Assembly: GCF_021044685.1 (NCBI RefSeq)
Contig: NZ_CP088014.1
Span: 1,364,001-1,428,000 of the forward strand
Length of the DNA: 64,000 nt
Reading direction: 5' to 3'
Origin: Bradyrhizobium daqingense
Lineage (GTDB): Bacteria > Pseudomonadota > Alphaproteobacteria > Rhizobiales > Xanthobacteraceae
In this document: positions 1-8,740 of the stretch, piece by piece
Layout of the letters: each line of letters opens with the position of its first letter
Numbering within the stretch: the first letter of the stretch is position 1
Notes under the pieces: generated by a model
The model's input: only the letters and a program-made list of their open reading frames with translations
Database searches by the model: none
Told to the model about the DNA's origin: nothing
Program-made: the position numbers and the translations under genes

Positions 1-602
1 TCAAGGATCTCGGCGCCAGCGTCGAGAACGTGTCGATCCCGATGCATCTGTTGGGCGGCGCGATCTGGACCCCGATCGGCACCGAAGGCCTGACCCAGAC
101 CATGATGTTCGGCGACGGCTATGGCCTGTCCCGCGGCGATCTCTACTCGACCTCGCTGATGGATTTCCATCGCGGCTGGCGCCGGCAGGCCGATTCGCTG
201 TCCGAGACCACGAAATTGTTCATGATGCTCGGCACCTACATCAACAACAATTTCGGTCCGCGCTTCTACGGCAAGGCGCTCAACATCTCGCGCCGGCTGA
301 CCGCAGCCTACGACAAGGCGTTCAACGACTACGATCTGCTGCTGATGCCGACCACGCCGATGAAGGCGACCAAGCTGCCGGAGCCGGATGCCAGCCGCGA
401 GGACTACGTCGCCCGCGCGCTTGAGATGATCTCCAACACTGCGCCGTTCGACATCACCCATCATCCCGCGATGTCGTTGCCCTGCGGCATGGTCGACGGC
501 CTGCCCGTCGGCCTGATGCTGGTCGGCCGCATGTTCGAGGAATCCACCATTTACCGCGCCGCCCATGCCTTCGAGCAGATCGGCGACTGGAAGAAGATGT
601 GA
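1..602 (+). CDS. Amidase (amidase-signature family), C-terminal part
   Basis: Only the last 199 or so codons are in the window; the reading frame is open from base 3, so the true start lies upstream. The C-terminal segment has the family's late features: an LLMPTTP stretch, then SNTAPFDITHHPAMSLPCG and GLPVGLMLVGR. This is the usual end of amidase-signature hydrolases, which cleave amides to acid plus ammonia with a Ser-cisSer-Lys triad. The triad itself would be upstream and cannot be checked. The gene ends 36 bases before an ABC permease gene on the same strand, so it is probably the first visible cistron of an amide uptake and hydrolysis operon. The substrate is unknown. Confidence 0.88.
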   Translation, partial: KDLGASVENVSIPMHLLGGAIWTPIGTEGLTQTMMFGDGYGLSRGDLYSTSLMDFHRGWRRQADSLSETTKLFMMLGTYINNNFGPRFYGKALNISRRLTAAYDKAFNDYDLLLMPTTPMKATKLPEPDASREDYVARALEMISNTAPFDITHHPAMSLPCGMVDGLPVGLMLVGRMFEESTIYRAAHAFEQIGDWKKM

Positions 603-638
603 AAGAAGCATTGATACAGGCGGACGGAACAGTAGCGC

Positions 639-1496
639 ATGGCTAACGCGTTCGTCGCGGCGTTCGAGATCCTGAGCTTCGGCGCGATCATCGTCCTGAT
701 CGTACTGGGGCTCGGGATCATCGCCAGCATGATGGGCATCTTCAACTTCGCGCAGGGCGAGTTCGTCCTGCTCGGGGCCTACATCACCTATCTCGCTCAT
801 GCCAAGGGACTGCCGATCTGGGCCGGCATGGCCGCGGCGCCCTTCGTGGTCGGCGCGCTCGGCTTCGTGCTGGAGGCGCTGATCATCCGCCGCTTCTACG
901 CCGCACCGATCGTCGCCATGCTCGGCACCTATGCGCTCGGCCTGATCATCCGCGAAGCCGTGCGCGGCCTGATCGGCGGCTTCTATCTCACTGTGCCCGA
1001 GCCGATCGGCGGCTCGATCGATTTCGGCACAGTCCACATCTCGGCCTGGCGCTTCACCATCATCCTCATCACGCTGCTGGTGATGGCGGGTTGCTACCTG
1101 CTGCTGTCGCGCACGAACTTCGGCCTGCGCATGCGCGCCACGCTGGAAAATCCATCGCTGGCGCGCGCCTCGGGCATCTCCACGCCGCTGATGTACGGCG
1201 CCACTTTCGCGTTCGGCTCCGCCCTTGCGGGTCTTGCCGGGGCGCTGATCGTTCCGGTTTTCAGTCTCTACGCCGATCTCGGCCTGCGCTTCCTGATCCA
1301 GGGCTTCGTCGCCGTCATGGTCGGCGGCGTCGGCTCCTTCATCGGCCCGGTGGCAGGCGCCGGCGTCATCGGCACGCTCAGTGCCGCGCTGCCCTGGGTG
1401 ATGGCGCCCGTCGTCGCCGACGTGCTCGTCTTCGTCCTTGCCATTGTCTTCATCAAATTCCGCCCGCAGGGCCTCATCGCTGGAAAAGGGGTTTAG
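639..1496 (+). CDS. Branched-chain/amide-type ABC transporter permease (LivH family)
   Basis: This 285-residue hydrophobic protein has about eight predicted membrane segments and the LivH-type motifs FNFAQGEFVLLGAY near residue 30 and RMRATLENPSLARASGIS in the cytoplasmic coupling loop that contacts the ATPase. It is one of two inner-membrane permeases of a hydrophobic amino acid/urea/amide importer. The ATG is preceded by a weak ribosome site. It sits between the amidase and the binding-protein gene, and the partner permease (2735) and both ATPases follow. Families with this layout include UrtB and FmdE, so urea or short amides are as likely as branched-chain amino acids. Confidence 0.9.
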   Translation: MANAFVAAFEILSFGAIIVLIVLGLGIIASMMGIFNFAQGEFVLLGAYITYLAHAKGLPIWAGMAAAPFVVGALGFVLEALIIRRFYAAPIVAMLGTYALGLIIREAVRGLIGGFYLTVPEPIGGSIDFGTVHISAWRFTIILITLLVMAGCYLLLSRTNFGLRMRATLENPSLARASGISTPLMYGATFAFGSALAGLAGALIVPVFSLYADLGLRFLIQGFVAVMVGGVGSFIGPVAGAGVIGTLSAALPWVMAPVVADVLVFVLAIVFIKFRPQGLIAGKGV

Positions 1497-1500
1497 TCAC

Positions 1501-2715
1501 ATGTTCGATACACAGCTCTCACGGCGTCGCTTCCTCTCCAATTTCGCTTTTGCGTCCGGTGCAGTCGCCACCGGCGTCGGCAGCTGGGTGATCCCGGCCC
1601 CCTGGGCCAATGCGGCTGAAGGCCCGATCAAGGTCGGCATCGCCACCGACCTCACCGGGCCGATCGCCTATGCCGGAAATGCCGATGCCAACGTCGCCAA
1701 GATGGTGATCAAGGAGATCAACGCAGCCGGCGGCCTGCTCGGCCGTCCGCTCGAGCTCTATATCGAGGACACCGCCTCCAACGAATCCGTCGCCGTCGGC
1801 AACGTCCGCAAGCTGATCCAGCGCGACAAGGTCGATATGGTGCTGGGCGGCATCACGTCCTCGATGCGCAACGCGATCAAGGATCCGATCGTTTCGCGCG
1901 GCAAAACGCTCTATATCTATCCGCAGCTCTACGAAGGCAAGGAGTGCACGCCCTATCTGTTCTGCACCGGCCCGACGCCGGCACAGCAATGCGACGAGTT
2001 CATCCCCTGGCTGATCAAGAACGGCGGCAAGAAGTTCGCGCTGCCGAGCGCCAATTACGTCTGGCCGCACACGCTCAACGTTTATGCCCGCAAGGTGATT
2101 GAATCGAATGGCGGCGAGGTCGTCTTCGAGGAATACTACCCGCTCGACCAGGTCGACTTCTCCGCGACCGTCAACCGCATCGTCTCCAACAAGGTCGACG
2201 TCGTCTTCAACACCGTGATTCCGCCCGGCGTCGGCCCGTTCTTCAAGCAGCTCTACGAAGCCGGCTTCCTCAAGAACGGCGGGCGCCTGGCTTGCGTCTA
2301 CTATGACGAGAACACCCTCAACATCAATCAGGCCGCCGAGATCGAGGGGCTTGCGAGCTGCCTCGACTATTTCAAGGTGCTGACCAAGGAGAACCCGTTC
2401 GACGCCAAGATCCAGGCAGCCTACGAGAAGGATTTCCCCGGCAATTTCCTGTTCGCCGCCGGCAGCGCCGCCACCGGCACCTATCGCGGCCTGAAGCTGT
2501 GGGAAGCCGCGGTCAAGGAGGCCGGCAAGATCGACCGCGAGTCCGTTGCCGCCGCGCTCGACCACGCCAAGATCGCCGAAGGTCCCGGCGGACCCGCCGA
2601 GATGGTGCCGGGCAAGCGGCACTGCAAGATGAAGATGTACACGGCCGTTGCCAAGGGCGGGAACTACGAGATCGTCGCGCGCAGCAGCGGCCTCGTCGAT
2701 CCCAAGGAATGCTAG
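1501..2715 (+). CDS. Tat-exported ABC substrate-binding protein (urea/amide type)
   Basis: A 404-residue periplasmic solute-binding protein. The start at 1501 is chosen because it puts a twin-arginine signal (SRRRFLS, about residues 8-14), then a hydrophobic core and an Ala-rich cleavage region, at the very N-terminus; a longer in-frame extension from 1438 would overlap the permease gene. The mature part starts with IKVGIATDLTGPIAY, typical of type-I periplasmic binding folds of the leucine/amide group, and the C-terminal half resembles the UrtA/AmiC/FmdD branch. Tat export implies folding in the cytoplasm. It lies 4 bases after the permease gene, between the two permease genes. The ligand is inferred only from the amidase neighbour. 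Confidence 0.85.
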   Translation: MFDTQLSRRRFLSNFAFASGAVATGVGSWVIPAPWANAAEGPIKVGIATDLTGPIAYAGNADANVAKMVIKEINAAGGLLGRPLELYIEDTASNESVAVGNVRKLIQRDKVDMVLGGITSSMRNAIKDPIVSRGKTLYIYPQLYEGKECTPYLFCTGPTPAQQCDEFIPWLIKNGGKKFALPSANYVWPHTLNVYARKVIESNGGEVVFEEYYPLDQVDFSATVNRIVSNKVDVVFNTVIPPGVGPFFKQLYEAGFLKNGGRLACVYYDENTLNINQAAEIEGLASCLDYFKVLTKENPFDAKIQAAYEKDFPGNFLFAAGSAATGTYRGLKLWEAAVKEAGKIDRESVAAALDHAKIAEGPGGPAEMVPGKRHCKMKMYTAVAKGGNYEIVARSSGLVDPKEC

Positions 2716-2734
2716 AGTGGAATGCTAAGGTGGA

Positions 2735-3835
2735 ATGCTGAAGCCGATGAGCGTGGTAAGACAGGCCGTCGTCGCCGATGCCGGCGACGAAGCGGGCGGT
2801 GCAATGGCAGAAGGCGCGGGAGCCGAGCGTTCGTCAGGCCGCAAGATCCTGCCGATCGTCGAGGGCGTCGTGTTGCTCGCGGCGCTGCTCGCGCCGCTGG
2901 TGCTGCAGGACTATCTCACCGTGTTCGCAACGCGCGTGCTCATCCTCGCGCTGTTCGCGCTGTCGTTCGACCTGGTCTGGGGCTATGCCGGCATCATGAG
3001 CTTCGGCCAGGCCCTGTTCTTCGGATCGGCCGGCTACGGCGTGGCGCTGCTCGCGCGCGACCTCGACATCACCAACATCTTCCTGGTGCTGCCGGCGGGC
3101 ACGCTGATCGGTCTCACTTTCGCGCTGCTGCTCGGCGGCTTCCTGCTGCTGGGACGGCATCCCTCCAGCGTGATCTTCGTCTCGCTGGGCACGCTGACGG
3201 GCTCCTATGCCGCGGACCGCCTGGCGCGCGGCTGGTATTATCTCGGCGGCCAGAACGGCATCCCCTCGATCGCGCCGATGTCGCTCGGGTCATACGATTT
3301 CACGGAAGGCCCGGCGTTCTATTATCTCGTGCTCGGCATCCTCATCGTGGTCTATCTGCTCTGCCGCTTCCTGGTGCGCTCGCAATTCGGCCTGGCGCTC
3401 GCAGGCCTCCGCGAGAACGAGCAGCGCATCGCTTTCTTCGGCTACAAGGCGCAGCATCTCAAAGCCATCATCTTCACCATCGGCGGCGCCGTCGCCGGCC
3501 TTGCCGGCAGTCTTTACGCGTTCCACGAGGGCTTCGTCTGGCCCAATATGGTCGGCGTCGTGGTCTCGACGCAGGTGGTGCTCTACGTGCTGTTCGGTGG
3601 TTCCGGCACGCTGATCGGTGCCGTAATCGGCGCCGTCATCGTCGAAGGCGTCAGCTTCTGGCTGTCGGACAATTACCGCGACATCTGGCCGATCATTCTG
3701 GGATTGCTGCTGCTGCTCGTGATCCTGTTCCGGCCGCTCGGCCTGATCAGCTTCGTGCTCGGCGAGCGCGAGCGGGTCGGAAGCTTCGGTGCCAGACCTA
3801 AGGAAAACGTCAAGGAGAAGCGCAATGCTCCTTGA
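2735..3835 (+). CDS. Branched-chain/amide-type ABC transporter permease (LivM family)
   Basis: A 366-residue polytopic membrane protein, the second permease of the importer. A hydrophilic N-terminal stretch of about 35 residues precedes the membrane segments. Family motifs include DLVWGYAGIMSFGQALFFGSAGYG, the FGLALAGLRENEQRIAFFGY coupling loop and a final FRPLGLISF. The 3' end overlaps the ATPase gene by 11 bases, which supports translational coupling. It pairs with the LivH-type permease at 639. No regulatory signal is visible in the 19-base gap before it. Confidence 0.9.
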   Translation: MLKPMSVVRQAVVADAGDEAGGAMAEGAGAERSSGRKILPIVEGVVLLAALLAPLVLQDYLTVFATRVLILALFALSFDLVWGYAGIMSFGQALFFGSAGYGVALLARDLDITNIFLVLPAGTLIGLTFALLLGGFLLLGRHPSSVIFVSLGTLTGSYAADRLARGWYYLGGQNGIPSIAPMSLGSYDFTEGPAFYYLVLGILIVVYLLCRFLVRSQFGLALAGLRENEQRIAFFGYKAQHLKAIIFTIGGAVAGLAGSLYAFHEGFVWPNMVGVVVSTQVVLYVLFGGSGTLIGAVIGAVIVEGVSFWLSDNYRDIWPIILGLLLLLVILFRPLGLISFVLGERERVGSFGARPKENVKEKRNAP

Positions 3836-4556
3836 GGCCGCGGGCATCAAGAAAGTGTTCGGCAAGCTGACCGCGCTCGATGGCGCGGCGCTCAGCGTCG
3901 GCGAGAACGAGTTTCACGGGCTGATCGGCCCGAACGGCTCCGGCAAGAGCACGCTGATGAAGTGCATTGCGGGGGCCGAAGTGCCGACGCAGGGCAAAGT
4001 GAGCTTCGTCAACACCGACATCACCGCTTTCACCCCGACCGAGCGCGCCCGCGCCGGCATGAGCCTGAAATTCCAGATCACGTCGGTGCTGCCGTCGTTG
4101 ACGCTCTACGACAACATCCTGCTCGCGCTGCAGGCGCAGTGCTCGCTGTTCGATCTCGTGTTCTCGCGCACGCGCGGTGCGTTGCATGACCAGGTCATGA
4201 CCATGCTGAGGCAATTCCGCCTCGCCGACCGCGCCTTCGACGCGGCCGCCGCGCTCTCGCACGGCCAGCAGCAATGGCTCGAGATCGCGATGGCATTGGC
4301 GGGCAAGCCCAAGCTTCTCCTGCTCGACGAACCCACCGGCGGCATGAGCCTGGAGGAGCGCCGCGTCACCGGCGAGCTGCTGCAGCCGATCAAGCAGCAC
4401 TGCTCGCTCGTCATCGTCGAGCACGACCTCGATTTCATCCGCGACATCTGTGATCGGTTGACCGTGCTCGACCAGGGCAAGGTGCTGGCCTCGGGCACGG
4501 TGTCCGAGATCCAGGCCAACACATCCGTCCAGGAGATCTATCTGCGCCGTGCCTGA
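3825..4556 (+). CDS. ABC transporter ATP-binding protein (LivG/UrtD type)
   Basis: A 243-residue ABC ATPase powering the importer. It has a Walker A (GPNGSGKST), an unusual signature region (ALSHGQQQWLEIAMAL in place of LSGGQ) and Walker B plus D-loop (LLLLDEPTGGMS). The SHGQQQWLEI form is typical of the UrtD/LivG branch. The ATG at 3825 is chosen over an upstream in-frame start because AAGGAG lies 6-12 bases before it and the protein then begins at the conserved N-terminus. It overlaps the permease before it by 11 bases and the next ATPase gene by 8. Confidence 0.9.
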   Translation: MLLEAAGIKKVFGKLTALDGAALSVGENEFHGLIGPNGSGKSTLMKCIAGAEVPTQGKVSFVNTDITAFTPTERARAGMSLKFQITSVLPSLTLYDNILLALQAQCSLFDLVFSRTRGALHDQVMTMLRQFRLADRAFDAAAALSHGQQQWLEIAMALAGKPKLLLLDEPTGGMSLEERRVTGELLQPIKQHCSLVIVEHDLDFIRDICDRLTVLDQGKVLASGTVSEIQANTSVQEIYLRRA

Positions 4557-5244
4557 ATTTTTGGACATCAAGCATCTCGACGCCGGCTATGGTCGCAGCC
4601 AGGTCCTGTTCGACGTCAGCCTCGGCATTCCCTGGCGCGGCGGCGTCGCCGTGCTCGGCCGCAACGGCGCCGGCAAGACCACGCTGATGAAGACCATTGT
4701 CGGCGAGCTGCCCGCGTGGAAGGGCGAGGTCGCCTTCGACGGCCGCGACATTAGCCGCCGCGCCACCCAGGAGCGCGTGCGCGCCGGCATCGGCTACGTG
4801 CCGCAGGAGCATTCGGTGTTCGCGCGCCTGTCGGTGCGCGACAATCTCGCCGTCGGCTCGCTCGCGAGCAAGAAGGCCGACGCGGTCGACCAGGTGCTGA
4901 CCATCTTCCCGAAGCTCGGTCAGCGCCTCGACCAGCCCGCCGGCACGCTCTCCGGCGGCGAGCGCAAGATGCTCGCCATCGGCCGCGCCATGCTGGGTGA
5001 TCCGAAGCTGCTGCTGCTGGACGAGCCGACCGAAGGCGTCTGGATCGGCGTGATCGAGGAGATCACCGAGCGCCTGATCGAGCTCGCGAGGTCCATCGCC
5101 GTCATCATCGTCGAGCAGCACCTCGATTTGGCGCTCCGCGTCGCCGACTACGCCTACGTGCTCGACCGCGGCCGGGTCGCGCTGCAAGGCGAGGCGGGCC
5201 AGGTGAGGGGCAATCCGGAGCTGATGCGATATCTGGCGCCGTAG
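4549..5244 (+). CDS. ABC transporter ATP-binding protein (LivF/UrtE type)
   Basis: A 231-residue ABC ATPase with Walker A (GRNGAGKTT), signature LSGGERKM, Walker B LLLLDEPTEGVW and the switch histidine in IIVEQHLD. It is the second nucleotide-binding subunit of the importer and closes the operon. The start is GTG, overlapping the end of the preceding ATPase gene by 8 bases. The EGVW segment after Walker B matches the LivF/UrtE branch. A palindromic repeat follows within 45 bases; no clear Rho-independent terminator is seen. Confidence 0.9.
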   Translation: MPEFLDIKHLDAGYGRSQVLFDVSLGIPWRGGVAVLGRNGAGKTTLMKTIVGELPAWKGEVAFDGRDISRRATQERVRAGIGYVPQEHSVFARLSVRDNLAVGSLASKKADAVDQVLTIFPKLGQRLDQPAGTLSGGERKMLAIGRAMLGDPKLLLLDEPTEGVWIGVIEEITERLIELARSIAVIIVEQHLDLALRVADYAYVLDRGRVALQGEAGQVRGNPELMRYLAP

Positions 5245-5285
5245 CGGGCGCGTGTGAAGCGCTCCGCTGTCACATCAACCTCAGC

Positions 5286-5424
5286 TGAGATGCTCCGCGA
5301 AAGCGGGGCATCCAGTACGCCACGGCCTCTCGATTGAAAACGACTGTCTCTGGAATACTGGATTCCCCGCCGGAGCCTGTCATCGGGCTCGCCGAAGGCG
5401 AGACCCGGTGGCGGGGAATGACGG
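5286..5424. repeat. Palindromic intergenic repeat, family C copy 1
   Basis: GC-rich inverted repeat with the core ATCCAGTACGCC on one arm and ATACTGGATTCCCCGCC on the other, ending GGGGAATGACGG. The same cores recur at 35467-35569 and 37042-37145. It fills most of the gap between the convergent livF-type and L,D-transpeptidase genes, so it could also serve as a bidirectional 3' end structure. Confidence 0.75.
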
Positions 5425-5472
5425 CGTCAAGCTTGGATGGACTGGCGGAGGGAGCGGTTATCGCTCGCCGCC

Positions 5473-7068
5473 TTACCTCATCGCCCCGAAGCGGCTCTCG
5501 AACGAGTTCGACGGCACAACCGGTGCAGAACCCGCCATCAGGCCGCTGTCGGCGGCGCCATCCGACACTGACGGCTTCAGCGCCGGGCGCGTTGCGGCAA
5601 GCCGCGTGTCGGGTTGCGGCTTCGGCGGCTCGGTGGGCTTGGCGGCGGCAACGGCCGGCTTCGGCGCTTCCTTCTTGTCGTTGCCCGGCACGAATCTCGT
5701 CACCGCGGCCTTGAGCCGCGAGGCTGCCGTCGGCGGCGTCGGGGTGGTCTGGGCCGGCGCCACCGATGCGGTGGCTTGCGGCGGAGGAGTAGTCGCGGTG
5801 GTGTCGGCAGTGCCGAGGCCCATCTTGCGGCCGAGATTGGAGAAGAAGCCGCCGCCTTGAGATTTTTCGGCGGGCTGAGCCGAGGCAACACGCGTGCTGC
5901 TCGCGGGCGCGCTCACGGCGACCACCGGCTCTTCCTGCGGCGACGGCGCGGACGCCACGGAATCGAGGTTCGGCTTGGGCGGATTGACGTGGCCGGGGAT
6001 CGTGCCGGGCGCCTTGGCCATCGCCAGCATCTGCAGCGTGGTGCCTTCGGCGCCTTCCGACAGACCGGTCGAGCCTTCCGGAATCTTGGCCGCGAACACC
6101 TTGTTCATGCCGCCGTCGATGCCGGTGTTCATGCGGGCCACCGGCGCACCCTTGGCGACGAGCCTTGCGTATTCGGCCTCGTCCTTGGCTTGCTTGCCGC
6201 GCACCGCGCTGGCGATCTCCTCGGGGATCACATAAGCCGGACACTTCGCCGACGCGTCGAACACCAGGTCGCGCTTGGCGTCCGCCGGCTTGGCGGCGTC
6301 GAAGACGTACTTCTTCTCGCAGAAATCGACCTTCGGCTCCTGCCGCGTCACCTCGAAATGATCATAGCCTTCCTTGATCATCTTCCAGAACGGCATGTTC
6401 GGATTGTTCCGGTGCTTGGCCATGTTCACCGGCGTCATCTTGAACGGATAGGCCTGGAGCTGGAACGCCTTCTGGCCGCCGAAGAAGGATTCGCGCCCGA
6501 GCGAATAGATCTCGGCGATCTGCTCGTCCGTCATGGCGTAACAGCCGCGCGAAGAACAATCGCCGTGCACCATCAGCTGCGAGCCGGTGCGCCCAAGCGC
6601 CTTGTCGAATGCGTTAGGGTAACCCGTGTTGAACGACAGGTAGTAGGCCGATTGCGGATTCATCTGGCCGGGATTGATCGAGTAGAATCCCTCCGGCGCC
6701 TGGCGGTCGCCTTCGCGCACCTTGGGGCCGAGATCGCCGGACCAGCGGCAGATCGGATAGGTCTTGAGCAGCGCGAACTGGCCCGAGCGGGTCTGCTTCC
6801 AGACCTCGAGCTCGGCCTCCTGCTTGAACAGGCGGACCAGGATCGGCGATTGCAGATCCATGTCCTTCTCGGTCATCGCGGCGAGCAGCTTCGGCGGCAC
6901 CGGCTGGTTGGCCTTGGCGTTGGTCGCGAGCGAGACCTGGTCGCTGTTGCAGCCGGCCAAAAGACCGCCGGCCGTCATCAGCGCAACCGAAGCCAAGAGC
7001 GCGCGAGCAAGCGAACGAGAAATCAAGATGGACCCCACACCGTGCCGGGCAGTGCGCGCGAACCCCAA
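5473..7068 (-). CDS. L,D-transpeptidase (YkuD) lipoprotein with long Pro/Ala-rich tail
   Basis: A 531-residue protein likely acting on peptidoglycan in the periplasm. An N-terminal signal ends in a lipobox (LAGC, Cys about residue 40). The YkuD catalytic motif HGDCSSRGCYAM is at about residues 168-179, giving the conserved His and nucleophile Cys. The last 200 or so residues are low complexity, rich in Pro, Ala, Thr and Lys, and probably disordered. The start is uncertain: a TTG at 7026 would give a shorter, more typical lipoprotein signal. It is convergent with the ABC operon. The enzyme could form 3-3 cross-links or anchor a protein; the sequence does not separate these roles. Confidence 0.82.
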   Translation of the reverse strand: MGFARTARHGVGSILISRSLARALLASVALMTAGGLLAGCNSDQVSLATNAKANQPVPPKLLAAMTEKDMDLQSPILVRLFKQEAELEVWKQTRSGQFALLKTYPICRWSGDLGPKVREGDRQAPEGFYSINPGQMNPQSAYYLSFNTGYPNAFDKALGRTGSQLMVHGDCSSRGCYAMTDEQIAEIYSLGRESFFGGQKAFQLQAYPFKMTPVNMAKHRNNPNMPFWKMIKEGYDHFEVTRQEPKVDFCEKKYVFDAAKPADAKRDLVFDASAKCPAYVIPEEIASAVRGKQAKDEAEYARLVAKGAPVARMNTGIDGGMNKVFAAKIPEGSTGLSEGAEGTTLQMLAMAKAPGTIPGHVNPPKPNLDSVASAPSPQEEPVVAVSAPASSTRVASAQPAEKSQGGGFFSNLGRKMGLGTADTTATTPPPQATASVAPAQTTPTPPTAASRLKAAVTRFVPGNDKKEAPKPAVAAAKPTEPPKPQPDTRLAATRPALKPSVSDGAADSGLMAGSAPVVPSNSFESRFGAMR

Positions 7069-7101
7069 TCGTTTGGAGCATGATCCGACCGGACAACCGG
7101 A

Positions 7102-7121
7102 CCCGTCGTGACGGGCTTTTT
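7102..7121 (+). terminator. Possible orphan Rho-independent terminator
   Basis: A short hairpin (CCCGT, 4-base loop, ACGGG) is followed by C and five T on the plus strand. It lies just upstream of the minus-strand transpeptidase gene, and no plus-strand gene ends there. It may end an antisense or small RNA, or be chance. Confidence 0.3.
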
Positions 7122-7347
7122 CAGCTCACGCTCCAGCGCTTATGCCCTGAAGCCATTGATTAAAATTCTAACCTCTGGGTCATGCGGTCGCAACCCGAGC
7201 GGGGATCACGAGCCCGTTGGCCCAGTGGCATGGTCAACGAAGCCTAAATGGACGCAACTTTGGGCCGGACTTGGGCTTTCCGGCCCATCACGGACTCAGA
7301 TCGCCGATTTGGGCAAAAAAAGGGTTAATGCGGGGTTACCGGCGTCC

Positions 7348-7466
7348 CTCGTGCCCCGGACGCAGCGCAGCGCGCCTTCGCGGTGCGCTGCCGAGCCGGG
7401 GCCCAGGGTTGGAGATGGGTCCCGGCTCTGCGGAGCGTCACTTCGTGCCGCACCGCGTCCGGGACA
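7348..7466. repeat. Palindromic intergenic repeat, family D copy 1
   Basis: Long imperfect inverted repeat. The outer arms are GCCCCGGACGC and GCGTCCGGGAC, and the inner arms carry CCGGGGCCC and GGGTCCCGG. It is closely similar to the element at 8631-8739; together the two flank accA. The rest of the 414-base gap (7069-7347) holds no gene that I can see, only the upstream region of the transpeptidase gene and the hairpin at 7102. Confidence 0.75.
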
Positions 7467-7482
7467 CCAAAACCGAGCCGAA

Positions 7483-8445
7483 TCAGCCCAGTTTTCGGCC
7501 GATATCGAGGAATTTCTGCCGGCGCTGCTTGCGGATGGCGTCGCCGTCGAGGTCCCGGAGCTCGTCGAACGCCTTGGCGATGGCCTCGCCGGTGGTGGCG
7601 ATCATGGCGGCGGGATCGCGATGGGCGCCGCCGACCGGCTCCTTCAGGATCTGGTCGATCACTCCGAAGCGGAGCATGTCCTGGGCGGTGATCTTCATGT
7701 TGTTGGCGGCTTCCTGCGCCTTGGTGCCGTCGCGCCACAGGATGGAGGACGCCGCCTCCGGCGAGATCACGCTGTAGATCGCGTGCTCCAGCATCAAGAC
7801 CTTGTTGGCCGTTGTGATGGCGATGGCGCCGCCCGACATGCCCTCGCCGGTGATGATGGCGACGTTTGGCACGGTCAACGCCAGGCACGCATCCGTCGAA
7901 CGTGCGATCGCCTCGGCCTGGCCGCGCTCCTCGGCGCCGATGCCGGGATAGGCGCCGGCGGAATCGGCGAGCGACAGCACCGGCAGGCCGAAACGCTCGG
8001 CCATCTCCATCAGCCGCACGCATTTGCGATAGCCTTCGGGGCGGGCCATGCCGAAATTGTGCCTAATACGGCTTTCGGTGGAATCGCCCTTCTCCTGGCC
8101 CATCACGCAGATCGGCTCGCCGCGGAAGCGGCCGAAGCCGGCGACCAGCGCCTCGTCCTCGCCGAACTTGCGGTCGCCGGCGAGCGGAGTGAACTCGGTG
8201 ATCAGGCCCTTGATGAAGTCGTTGAAATGCGGCCGCTGCGGATGCCGGGCCACCAGGGTCTTCTGCCAGGGCGTCAGGTTCGTGTAGAGGTCGGCCAGCG
8301 CTTGCGCCGCCTTGTCCTCGATCCGCCCGATCTCGTCGCTGATGTCGGCACCGGTGGCGGCGAGCGCGCGCAATTCGTCGACCTTGGAGTCGAGCTCGGC
8401 GACGGGCTTTTCGAAGTCGAGATAGCTGCGCATCTGGTCTTGCAT
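7483..8445 (-). CDS. accA: Acetyl-CoA carboxylase carboxyltransferase subunit alpha
   Basis: A 320-residue cytoplasmic protein that, with AccD, moves the carboxyl group from biotin to acetyl-CoA to make malonyl-CoA for fatty acid synthesis. It is recognised from its N-terminus (MRSYLDFEKPVAELDSKVDELR), the central GDRKFGEDEALVAGFGRF, and the oxyanion/CoA region SLADSAGAYPGIGAEERGQ followed by ITGEGMSGGAIA. The length is normal for AccA. The ATG at 8445 is preferred over an adjacent TTG at 8448. It is probably transcribed on its own, since it is bracketed by two family D palindromes. accD is not in the window. Confidence 0.96.
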   Translation of the reverse strand: MQDQMRSYLDFEKPVAELDSKVDELRALAATGADISDEIGRIEDKAAQALADLYTNLTPWQKTLVARHPQRPHFNDFIKGLITEFTPLAGDRKFGEDEALVAGFGRFRGEPICVMGQEKGDSTESRIRHNFGMARPEGYRKCVRLMEMAERFGLPVLSLADSAGAYPGIGAEERGQAEAIARSTDACLALTVPNVAIITGEGMSGGAIAITTANKVLMLEHAIYSVISPEAASSILWRDGTKAQEAANNMKITAQDMLRFGVIDQILKEPVGGAHRDPAAMIATTGEAIAKAFDELRDLDGDAIRKQRRQKFLDIGRKLG

Positions 8446-8630
8446 CAACTCAATATAAGGGGACGGGGCGAGAGAAGCGAAGCGAGGTTGGGCTGCGGAA
8501 AGAAGTGTAGCTTCTTCAATGGTTTGGCTTGTGTGCTCGCGAGCCGCCAGCCAAATCAGTCTGAGGCCACGGCTCTTTCTGCGGAGATGTGGCCGAAGTC
8601 AAGGCGGTTCTGCCTGTCGTCCCGGCCGCG

Positions 8631-8739
8631 TCTCGTGTCCCGGACGCGCTGCAGCGCTTCTATAGCGCTGCTGCGCAGAGCCGGGACCCAGCATGCGGCG
8701 TGGGCCCCGGCTCTCGCTGCGCGCGTCCGGGCCACGAGA
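8631..8739. repeat. Palindromic intergenic repeat, family D copy 2
   Basis: Second copy of the CCCGGACGC...GCGTCCGGG element, ending one base before the xerD stop codon. An inner dyad around GCGCTTCTATAGCGC is visible. It lies between accA and xerD, both minus strand. Confidence 0.75.
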
Positions 8740-8740
8740 C

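Noticed and set aside
1519..2622. Long open frame antisense to the ABC binding protein
   Set aside because: It is a GC-bias shadow of the real gene, with no domain, ribosome site or independent support.
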